The notes under the pieces: model-generated
What the model saw: the letters and a program-made list of their open reading frames with translations, nothing else
Told to the model about the DNA's origin: nothing
Database searches by the model: none
Shown: one piece after another, positions 36,754 to 45,516 of the stretch
How positions within the stretch are numbered: position 1 is the first letter of the stretch
How the letters are laid out: every line of letters starts with the position of its first letter
Position numbers and translations under genes: made by a program
Source: Microbacterium maritypicum
GTDB lineage: Bacteria; Actinomycetota; Actinomycetes; Actinomycetales; Microbacteriaceae
Assembly: GCF_008868125.1 (NCBI RefSeq)
Contig: NZ_WAAQ01000001.1
Coordinates: forward strand, 682,001 to 746,000
Direction: 5' to 3'
DNA: 64,000 nt

Positions 36754-39308
36754 GTCACACGGACGGACGTGGACTTGCTGGCCGCGGTACCCGGCGCAGG
36801 ATCCGAACCCCCCACGACGGAGGTCGGTGGATTGCAGGAGTTGTCGAACTCGATGTTCGTGAATCCCGCGGCCCCGAGCGCGGCAGTGGCCTGGGCTCTC
36901 GACATCCCGACGAGATTCGCGGGAACGGTCGTGCCCTGTCCGTTGCTCGTGGCGAGTGTGACGGTCGCGCCGGTCGCCGCTTCCCCGTTGGGATCTTGAG
37001 CTGCGACGAGACCGGCGGCGAGGTCGCTGTCGACGGCTCCTCCGACGGAAACCTGGAAGCCCGCGTCCGTCAGGATCGCGGTCGCCTCCTCCACGGATTT
37101 ACCGACGACACTCGGAACCGTCGCCAACTGCTGACGGGTGAGCTTGCCGTCGGGCTTCGGGAACGCGTCCCCACCGTATGCGGCGTTGGCTGCGGCCTGT
37201 GCGGCCTGCGCCACCGGGTAACGCATGTCGTTGAGGTTCCAGCCGTTGGCCCTCTTGCGGTAGATGTTCTCCTGACCCTGCCAGCGACCGGCCCAGACCG
37301 CCGTGGCGACCTTGGTGCTGGACTCGATCATCATGGTGGACCAGGTGTCGTGCGTTCCGGTCTTGCCGATCAGTGGCGTCCCGTCGTTGGGGTTGGCCCG
37401 GGAACCGGTGCCGCCGCCGCCCATCACGCTCTGCAGCGCGAAGGCTGCCGTCGCCGCAACCTCAGGCTGAAGCACACCGTCGGTGCACGACGATGCGGGA
37501 AGCTCACGGTCCTTCCCATCCGCGCCGATTACACGATCGATCGCGCGCGGTGTGCAGTACCTGCCCCCGCTCGCGACGGTCGCGTAGGCGTTCGCCATCG
37601 CGAGGGGTGAGATGTTCTTCGGCCCGAGTACGTCAAAGGGCACGTTCTCATCGGTGACCTTGTCGCCGTTCGCCAGCGTGACGCCCATGCGGTCCGCCAC
37701 CTTGTTGATGTCGCAGATGTCGAGCTTCGACGCCATCGCGAAGTACCCACTGTTGAGGGAGTTCTTCGTGAAGCTCAGCACGGACCCGGTGCCGCCGCCA
37801 CCGCCGCCGAAGTTGCCGATCTCCTTCGTGTTGGTGTTCTGTCTCGCGCCGCAGACGGGGATCTTGAGGTTCGTCTGCACGCTTCCGTTCAGTACCTCAT
37901 TGACCGAGTGTCCCTTCTCGAGCCAGTCGATCAGGGTGAACAGCTTGTAGGTCGAGCCGACCTGGAACCCGCCGGAGTTGCCGTGCTCCCTGTCGCCGGC
38001 GAACACCAGCGACGAATATGCCTGATCGTCGGTGGGAGTCTCGGTGAACAACGTGTTCTGCGTCATCGAGAGGATACGTCCAGTGCCCACCTCGACCGAG
38101 ACGCCGGCAGCGCCGAAGTACGCGTTGTCGGCGTTCACGGGTACGATCTCGGCCATCTTCTCGGCGGCGGGGGTCTGGATGCGGTAGTCCAGCGACGTGT
38201 AGATCTTCAGGCCGCCGCGGCGGAGCAGGTCCGTTCGCTCCTGCGGGCTCTTGCCGAAAGCCTCGTCGCTCAGCACGATCGACTTCACGTACTGGCAGAA
38301 ATACGCGCTGGCCCCGGCGGACGCGCAGCCCTGGGTCGGAGGATTCAGGGCCGGCGCGACGTCCGAGGCGTCGGCCTCGTCGTACTGCGCCTGCGTGATC
38401 TTGCCGTCGGCGAGCATACGACCGAGCACGTAGTGGCGGCGGTCCTTCGTGAGCGCGTAGCCGTCAGCGGCGTTGTTCAGCGCGACGCCCTCGGCGTTCG
38501 TGATCGTGCCCTGTTCCGCCTTGTCGATGCGGTAGGTGTTGGGGTTCTGCACGATGCCGGCGAGCGTTGCCGACTGCGCGACCGTGAGGTTCGCCGCCGT
38601 CGTCGAGAAGTAGTAGTTCGCTGCGGCTTCGATGCCGTAAACGGTGCCACCGAAGTTGGCGATGTTCAGGTACCCGAGCAGGATGTCGTTCTTCGAGAAG
38701 TCCTTCTCGATCTGGATCGCGTACCGCATCTCCTGCAGCTTGCGCTCGATACCCTTGCTCCCTGTCGCGTTGGTCGCGTCGAGCCAGCACTGCTGGAGAT
38801 CCTCGGAGTAGGTGTCGGAGGTCGTGTCGACCTCCTGCTCGCACTTCTGGATGAGCACGTTCTTCACGTACTGCTGACTGATCGTCGAAGCGCCGCGGCT
38901 GGACGTGCCGCGCACGTTGTCGACGAGAGCCTTCACCGTGGCGCCGATGTTCACGCCGCCATGGCTGTAGAAGTTCTTGTCCTCACTCGAGAGGATCGCG
39001 TCGTACAGGTTCGGGGAGACCTGCTCGTAGGTGACGGGGACGCGGTTCTGCTCGTAGAACGACGCGAGCTCGACCGTCGAGCCGTCCGGGGCGGTCGCGT
39101 AGATCGTCGACTGCTCCATCGGCGTGCTCGGGTCGAGGCTCTCGGGGAGCTGATCGAAGAGGGTGAGAGCCTGGGTGCCTGCGAGGCCGGTCATCGCGAG
39201 CACCGGGGTGACGCTGGCCGTGACGAGGAGACCGGCGACGGCGCTCAGGCCGACGAGCCCGACGAGACCGCCGAGCACGCCTCTCACCGTGCGATTCTTT
39301 TGGGGCAT
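36744..39308 (-). CDS. Bifunctional penicillin-binding protein with PASTA domains
   Basis: An 854-residue class A PBP. One N-terminal membrane helix (about 12-38) is followed by the GT51 glycosyltransferase domain (EDKNFYSHGGVN, RGASTISQQYVKN). The transpeptidase domain has the SxxK serine in GSTYKLFTL, SLNSGY as SxN, and KTGTHDTW as KTG. Two C-terminal PASTA repeats begin VPSVVGKSVEEA and VPANLVGMSRAQA. It polymerises and cross-links peptidoglycan. A minus-strand TACGAT seven bases before the ATG suggests a leaderless message. Confidence 0.95.
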   Translation of the reverse strand: MPQKNRTVRGVLGGLVGLVGLSAVAGLLVTASVTPVLAMTGLAGTQALTLFDQLPESLDPSTPMEQSTIYATAPDGSTVELASFYEQNRVPVTYEQVSPNLYDAILSSEDKNFYSHGGVNIGATVKALVDNVRGTSSRGASTISQQYVKNVLIQKCEQEVDTTSDTYSEDLQQCWLDATNATGSKGIERKLQEMRYAIQIEKDFSKNDILLGYLNIANFGGTVYGIEAAANYYFSTTAANLTVAQSATLAGIVQNPNTYRIDKAEQGTITNAEGVALNNAADGYALTKDRRHYVLGRMLADGKITQAQYDEADASDVAPALNPPTQGCASAGASAYFCQYVKSIVLSDEAFGKSPQERTDLLRRGGLKIYTSLDYRIQTPAAEKMAEIVPVNADNAYFGAAGVSVEVGTGRILSMTQNTLFTETPTDDQAYSSLVFAGDREHGNSGGFQVGSTYKLFTLIDWLEKGHSVNEVLNGSVQTNLKIPVCGARQNTNTKEIGNFGGGGGGTGSVLSFTKNSLNSGYFAMASKLDICDINKVADRMGVTLANGDKVTDENVPFDVLGPKNISPLAMANAYATVASGGRYCTPRAIDRVIGADGKDRELPASSCTDGVLQPEVAATAAFALQSVMGGGGTGSRANPNDGTPLIGKTGTHDTWSTMMIESSTKVATAVWAGRWQGQENIYRKRANGWNLNDMRYPVAQAAQAAANAAYGGDAFPKPDGKLTRQQLATVPSVVGKSVEEATAILTDAGFQVSVGGAVDSDLAAGLVAAQDPNGEAATGATVTLATSNGQGTTVPANLVGMSRAQATAALGAAGFTNIEFDNSCNPPTSVVGGSDPAPGTAASKSTSVRVTCQ

Positions 39309-39315
39309 ACGCTTG

Positions 39316-39321
39316 ATCGTA
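39316..39321 (-). promoter_or_regulatory. -10 element for near-leaderless PBP gene
   Basis: TACGAT on the minus strand, seven bases before the ATG. Confidence 0.5.
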
Positions 39322-39397
39322 GGGGAGTTCCCTGAATACCGCCTTTGACGAGCTCGCCCCGGAATTCCGGTGTCGCGCCCCGATCGACAGGAGTGCC

Positions 39398-39622
39398 ATG
39401 ACCACGTGGGAGTACCTCACCACGCCGCTGCTGATCCACAACACGGCAGCCATCCTCAACAACTGGGGCAAGCAGGGCTGGGAGCTCGTGCAGGTCGTGC
39501 AGGGACCGGAGGGCGGACTCGTCGCCTATCTGAAGCGCCCCGTGACCTCCGACGCGTCGGCCAACGCAGGCCTCGCTGCCGCCGAGCAGGCCGCACGCCA
39601 GTTCGAGGGAGATCAGGCATGA
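39398..39622 (+). CDS. Small DUF4177-like protein
   Basis: A 74-residue soluble protein beginning MTTWEYLTTPLL and containing NNWGKQGWELVQVV. The latter is the GW(E/K)LV pattern of small DUF4177-type domains found in many actinobacteria. The function is unknown. AGGAG stands upstream of the ATG, and the stop overlaps the RidA gene as ATGA. Confidence 0.75.
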   Translation: MTTWEYLTTPLLIHNTAAILNNWGKQGWELVQVVQGPEGGLVAYLKRPVTSDASANAGLAAAEQAARQFEGDQA

Positions 39623-40077
39623 GCGTCTCGGACCGTCTCGCCGAGCTCGGCATCGAACTGCCCGCTGTCGCCGCTCCGGTCGCCGCCTACGTGCCGGCCG
39701 TCGTGCACGGCGGTCTCGTCTACACCTCGGGACAGCTGCCCTTCGTCGACGGCGCGCTTCCCGCCGTGGGCAAGGTGGGCGCCGAGGTCTCCGCGGAAGA
39801 CGCGAAGACCTACGCCCGCACGTGCGCGCTGAACGCTCTCGCCGCAGCAGCGGATGCCGCCGGCGGCGTCGACCGCATCGCGGGTGTGCTGCGAGTCGGG
39901 GGCTTCGTCGCCTCCGCTGAGGGATTCACCGGTCAGCCCGGCGTGATCAACGGCTCGAGCGACGTGCTCGGAGAGATCTTCGGTGATGCGGGTCGTCATG
40001 CCCGTGCGGCGGTCGGCGTCGCGGAGCTCCCGCTCGGCAGCCCGGTCGAGGTCGAGGTCGCCTTCCTTCTCGCCTGA
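39619..40077 (+). CDS. RidA family protein
   Basis: A 152-residue RidA/YjgF-family protein with VYTSGQLPFVDGALPAVGKVGAEV and the later VGVAELPLGSPVEVEVAFLLA. Classical RidA proteins hydrolyse reactive enamines and imines. This belongs to the longer, divergent subgroup, so deaminase activity is uncertain. It is translationally coupled to the preceding small gene. Confidence 0.88.
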   Translation: MSVSDRLAELGIELPAVAAPVAAYVPAVVHGGLVYTSGQLPFVDGALPAVGKVGAEVSAEDAKTYARTCALNALAAAADAAGGVDRIAGVLRVGGFVASAEGFTGQPGVINGSSDVLGEIFGDAGRHARAAVGVAELPLGSPVEVEVAFLLA

Positions 40078-40118
40078 GTACGACGTGCGCGGCGTGGACC
40101 GTCGCATCAGAACGAGAG

Positions 40119-40149
40119 AACGCGCCTCCCCGGAAAGGGGAGGCGCGTT
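40119..40149 (+). terminator. Bidirectional terminator between RidA gene and acs
   Basis: A 13-bp perfect stem, AACGCGCCTCCCC with GGGGAGGCGCGTT and a 5-nt loop, lying between two convergent genes. Confidence 0.85.
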
Positions 40150-40183
40150 CTGTGTCTGTCACGCCTCGGAGGCGTGAGCCGAC

Positions 40184-42151
<1,968 letters not shown>

Positions 42152-42279
42152 CGGCAGGCGCTCCTTTGCGGCATACGGGTCTTGCGAGCATGGTCGTGGG
42201 GGTCGGCGACCAGGTCACGGCGAATCTATCCGTGCGACCACCCATCGCATACTGCCGAAAGTCGGTAGTGCTGCCGGTT

Positions 42280-42307
42280 TTGTCCGGACGGTCGCCTTGC
42301 GTACACT
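42280..42307 (+). promoter_or_regulatory. Promoter of the 6C RNA
   Basis: TTGTCC (42280-42285), a 16-bp spacer, and TACACT (42302-42307). It predicts transcription from about 42314. Confidence 0.65.
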
Positions 42308-42312
42308 CGACG

Positions 42313-42412
42313 ACAGCCGAAATCTCATTCCGGCCTTGGCGTGCCCGATTCCCCCAATCGTGGACCGCCGTGGGCGGCATCTCATTCCCCCCGTGAGATG
42401 CCGCCCATTCCT
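42313..42412 (+). ncRNA. 6C small RNA
   Basis: This stretch of the gap between acs and tadA folds into two hairpins whose loops are runs of C, the defining trait of the actinobacterial 6C RNA. Hairpin 1 is CGATT-CCCCC-AATCG (42346-42360). Hairpin 2 has a 14-bp stem (42371-42384 with 42394-42407) and the loop TTCCCCCCG. A promoter lies just upstream, and hairpin 2 followed by ATTCCTTT can serve as terminator. The C-rich loops are thought to pair with G-rich ribosome binding sites. A 6C gene next to the tad locus also occurs in mycobacteria (B11). Confidence 0.88.
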
Positions 42413-42540
42413 TTGGGAGCGCTCCCTTCTCGTTCGACTGCGATCGTCACCCGGTCCTGCACCGCGGGCACAGGAGTCGGCTTCTTCACAGGGGTCGAGT
42501 CGTCCGGCGATCGGCGCCCTCTCCTCGGCGCGGCGCCGCA

Positions 42541-42546
42541 TAGCGT
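42541..42546 (+). promoter_or_regulatory. -10 element for near-leaderless tadA
   Basis: TAGCGT seven bases before the ATG. Confidence 0.4.
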
Positions 42547-42553
42547 CACCGTC

Positions 42554-43561
42554 ATGCCCGATTCCTTCGTCATCCAGCCCAGGGGAGAGCGGTCTGCCGC
42601 ATCGGTGGCGGAAGCCTCGCCCGAGCGCTTTCGCATGGATCCTGCCTTCGGACCGCTCCTCGCCCATCTCGACGATGCCGTCACCGATGTGTTCGTGAAC
42701 GGGGCCGGCGGGCTGTTCGTCGACCGCGGGAACGGAGCCGAGCCCGCAGAGGGTTGGAGGGCATCGGAGCGAGAGGTCCGAGATCTCGCGGTCGCGCTCG
42801 TCGGCCTCGGAGGCCGGCATCTCGATGACCAGGCGCCCTGCGTCGACGTCCGCCTCGACTCCGGTATCCGCGTGCATGCGGTGCTCTCGCCGGTCTCGAC
42901 CACCGGAACCGCGCTGTCGATACGCATTCCCCGTGTGCGCGCCGCCGACCTCGACGCGCTCGCCGCTCTCGGAGCCTTCGACGCGTCCCAGCAGGTCTGG
43001 CTTCTGGGACTGGTGGCCGAGCGGGCGAACATCCTCATCACCGGGGGAACGGGTACGGGCAAGACCACGCTGCTGTCGGCCCTGCTGTCGGAAGTGCCTC
43101 CGACGGAGCGCATCGTCACGATCGAAGACGTCGCCGAGCTGCGCCCGCGCCACCCGCATCACGTCTCCCTCGAGGCCCGGCAATCGAACCTGGAGGGAGC
43201 AGGCGCCATCACCCTGGCGCGGCTGGTTCGAGAGTCGCTGCGCATGCGTCCTGATCGGCTGGTGGTCGGTGAGTGTCGCGGAGAAGAGGTGCGCGAGCTG
43301 CTGACCGCTCTCAACACCGGGCACGACGGCGGCGCCGGCACTCTGCACGCGAGCGGGCTGCGTGACGTTCCCGCTCGGCTCGAAGCTCTCGGGGCCCTCG
43401 CCGGGATGGATGCGGTCGCTCTCGCACGTCAGGCGGTCAGCGCGTTCACCATCGTCCTCCATCTCGATCGGGCACCCGGAGGTACCCGTCGCATCCGCCA
43501 GGCAGGGCGGCTCGTGATCGCCGGGGATCGACTCGACATCGAAGAGGTGCAGCCGTGGTGA
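42554..43561 (+). CDS. tadA: TadA family conjugal/secretion ATPase
   Basis: A 335-residue secretion ATPase of the TadA/VirB11 type. Walker A is TGGTGTGKTTLLSALL. The Asp/Glu box is VTIEDVAELRP, followed by the His box and RPDRLVVGECRGEE (Walker B). It powers Flp pilus assembly or secretion. Short for the family, it keeps only a small N-terminal domain. I chose ATG 42554; upstream codons run through the 6C RNA. The stop overlaps the next gene. Confidence 0.88.
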   Translation: MPDSFVIQPRGERSAASVAEASPERFRMDPAFGPLLAHLDDAVTDVFVNGAGGLFVDRGNGAEPAEGWRASEREVRDLAVALVGLGGRHLDDQAPCVDVRLDSGIRVHAVLSPVSTTGTALSIRIPRVRAADLDALAALGAFDASQQVWLLGLVAERANILITGGTGTGKTTLLSALLSEVPPTERIVTIEDVAELRPRHPHHVSLEARQSNLEGAGAITLARLVRESLRMRPDRLVVGECRGEEVRELLTALNTGHDGGAGTLHASGLRDVPARLEALGALAGMDAVALARQAVSAFTIVLHLDRAPGGTRRIRQAGRLVIAGDRLDIEEVQPW

Positions 43562-44457
43562 TGCGGCCGCGTCGCTTGCCGCGAAAGGCGCAGACGGGTG
43601 CGACGGATGCCGCGACCGCGGTGCAGACGCTGGCCGTGCTGCTGCAGGCCGGGGCGGTGCCGGTCGTCGCCTGGCGGCACCTGGCTGACACCGATGATCC
43701 CCAGGCCCGGGCAGTGGTCGGCCGAGTCGATCGCGGAGTCCCGCTGCTCGACGCCATCGAGGCCGAGGGTGGGGCGTGGGTCGATCTCGCCGCCGCCTGG
43801 GAGATCGCGACGACCGTGGGCGCACCGCTCGCCGAGGTTCTCCGGACGATCGCGGAGACCCTGAGGGATGCGGCTGCCGCAGCCGATGACGTGCGCATCG
43901 CACTCGCAGAACCGGCGGGTACGGCGCGGCTGCTGCTCTGGATGCCGTTCGCCGGATTGCTGCTCGGGTTCGCGCTCGGCTTCGACACCATCGGCGTGAT
44001 CTTCGGGAACGTCCTCGGCGCCGCCTGTGTGGTCCTCGGCCTGCTCCTCGTGGCGGCGGCACGCGTGTGGACAGCACGCCTGCTTCGTCGGGCGCGGCCT
44101 GATCCCGGCACCCCGGGCATGCGAGCGGAGCTGGTCGCCATCGCGCTCTCGGGCGGTGCCTCCATCGATCGCGCGTTGCAGCTGGTGTCGCAGAGCGGCA
44201 CCTCGGGCGACAGTGAGGAACGCGTCCGCGCGGTGCTCGACCTCTCCCGTGCTGCGGGTGTGCCGGCTGCGGAACTTCTTCGGGCATCCGCAGCCCAGGA
44301 CCGGCACGCCGCCAGGGTGCAGGGACGCCTCCGCGCCGCGAAGCTCTCGACGCGCCTGCTTTTCCCCCTCGGCGTCTGCACGCTGCCCGCATTCCTCCTC
44401 CTCGGGGTCGCGCCGCTCCTGCTCAGCGTCCTCGCCTCCACGCCGATGTCGCTGTGA
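43558..44457 (+). CDS. Fused TadB/TadC-like type II secretion F protein
   Basis: A 299-residue protein with two T2SSF-like units: one before a pair of helices (about 20-155), and a second (LVAIALSGGASIDRALQLV, about 200-290) before a terminal helix. TadB and TadC are normally two genes, so this is a fusion. It would form the inner-membrane platform for the TadA ATPase. GTG 43558 overlaps the tadA stop by 4 nt; GTG 43555 and ATG 43561 are alternatives. Confidence 0.78.
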   Translation: MMRPRRLPRKAQTGATDAATAVQTLAVLLQAGAVPVVAWRHLADTDDPQARAVVGRVDRGVPLLDAIEAEGGAWVDLAAAWEIATTVGAPLAEVLRTIAETLRDAAAAADDVRIALAEPAGTARLLLWMPFAGLLLGFALGFDTIGVIFGNVLGAACVVLGLLLVAAARVWTARLLRRARPDPGTPGMRAELVAIALSGGASIDRALQLVSQSGTSGDSEERVRAVLDLSRAAGVPAAELLRASAAQDRHAARVQGRLRAAKLSTRLLFPLGVCTLPAFLLLGVAPLLLSVLASTPMSL

Positions 44458-44517
44458 CCGTATCCAGCCCACCGCCACCATCCGATGCCCACGCATCCCA
44501 TAGAAAGAAGGAACACC

Positions 44518-44715
44518 ATGAAGAGCATCCCCCCGCTGGACCGTCGGCGTGCTGCGACTCTGTTCGGCGACGACACCGGCGCCGCCACAGCCGAGTATGC
44601 GATCACGACGATGGCGGCCGTCGCGTTCGCCGGGCTCCTCGTCGTCATCATGCGATCCGACGAGGTCCGCGGCATCCTCACCGATCTCGTGCGGCGGGCG
44701 CTGACGGTGTCATGA
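44518..44715 (+). CDS. DUF4244 Flp-pilin-like protein
   Basis: A 65-residue protein with a charged N-terminus and GAATAEYAITTMAAVAFAGLLVV. This is the Glu-containing hydrophobic segment typical of Flp/type IV pilins, with likely processing just before the hydrophobic stretch. A strong purine-rich ribosome binding site (GAAAGAAGGA) and a 60-nt gap upstream suit a high-copy structural subunit. No prepilin peptidase gene is seen nearby. Confidence 0.82.
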   Translation: MKSIPPLDRRRAATLFGDDTGAATAEYAITTMAAVAFAGLLVVIMRSDEVRGILTDLVRRALTVS

Positions 44716-45110
44716 TGCGCGGAGCTCGACGGATGCCCCCTCCTCGCACCCCCGAGGATGCGCCACGACGGCCGCGACACGCGGGTGACCGCGGGTCCGT
44801 CTCGGCGGAGTTGGCGCTGGCCCTGCCCGCGGTCGTGCTCGCGTTTCTGCTCGGCGCGGGTGCACTCGGTGCGGCATCTCGCCAGGTGGCGCTTCAAGAT
44901 GCCTCGGCCGATGCGGCGCGTCTTCTCGGACGCGGCGAAGGGCAGGATGCGGCGGAGCGCGTGGTGCACGCGGCGGTCTCCGGAGCAGGCATGTCCTCCT
45001 CGCCCTCCGGCGACCTCGTGTGCGTCACCGCTTCGGTCGACGCCTCCATCGGGTCGCTGATCCGCATGCCGCTTCGGGCCACGAGCTGCGCGCTCGACGG
45101 GGGCCTCTGA
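44712..45110 (+). CDS. TadE-like minor pilin
   Basis: A 132-residue protein. A basic N-terminus is followed by GDRGSVSAELALALPAVVLAFLLG, the TadE-type pseudopilin segment with a Glu after the processing site. The small exported domain has two Cys (DLVCVTA, ATSCALD). It overlaps the pilin gene as ATGA. Confidence 0.8.
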   Translation: MMRGARRMPPPRTPEDAPRRPRHAGDRGSVSAELALALPAVVLAFLLGAGALGAASRQVALQDASADAARLLGRGEGQDAAERVVHAAVSGAGMSSSPSGDLVCVTASVDASIGSLIRMPLRATSCALDGGL

Positions 45111-45436
45111 TGGCGGGCTCCGCTCTCGCGTCCGGAGTTCTCGCCGTCGCCGCTGCCCTGTCCCTCGGGCTCGCTGCCGTCGGCGGCGCGGCGGTGACGG
45201 CGCAGCGCACGGCGGGGGCGGCCGACGCCGCCGCGCTCGCCGCAGCAGACGCCGCGAGCGGCGCAGTGCCCACCGGGGAGCAGCCGTGCGAACTCGCCGC
45301 GAGGGTCGCGCAGGCGGCGGGTGCCACCCTCACGGGGTGCGTTCTCGAGGGCTTCGTGGCGACCGTGGAGGTGCAGGCGGCGTACGCTGGACTCGCAGCC
45401 GTCTCCCGAGCCCGTGCCGGGCCACCCGAGGGATAG
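45110..45436 (+). CDS. Small secreted Tad-locus protein (Rv3654c-like)
   Basis: A 108-residue Ala-rich protein. An N-terminal hydrophobic segment (LASGVLAVAAALSLGLAAVGGAAV) is followed by AADAAALAAADAASG and two Cys. It occupies the last tad position, as in other actinobacterial Tad loci where this family is TadE-like and often called a helicase/secretion neighbour. ATG shares a base with the previous stop. Confidence 0.72.
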   Translation: MAGSALASGVLAVAAALSLGLAAVGGAAVTAQRTAGAADAAALAAADAASGAVPTGEQPCELAARVAQAAGATLTGCVLEGFVATVEVQAAYAGLAAVSRARAGPPEG

Positions 45437-45516
45437 CGACGGCAGCGCGACCTCGCTCACTGTGAACGACCCCACACAGTGGTGTGTATGGTGTGCTTCG
45501 AAGAAAGGACGCACCC

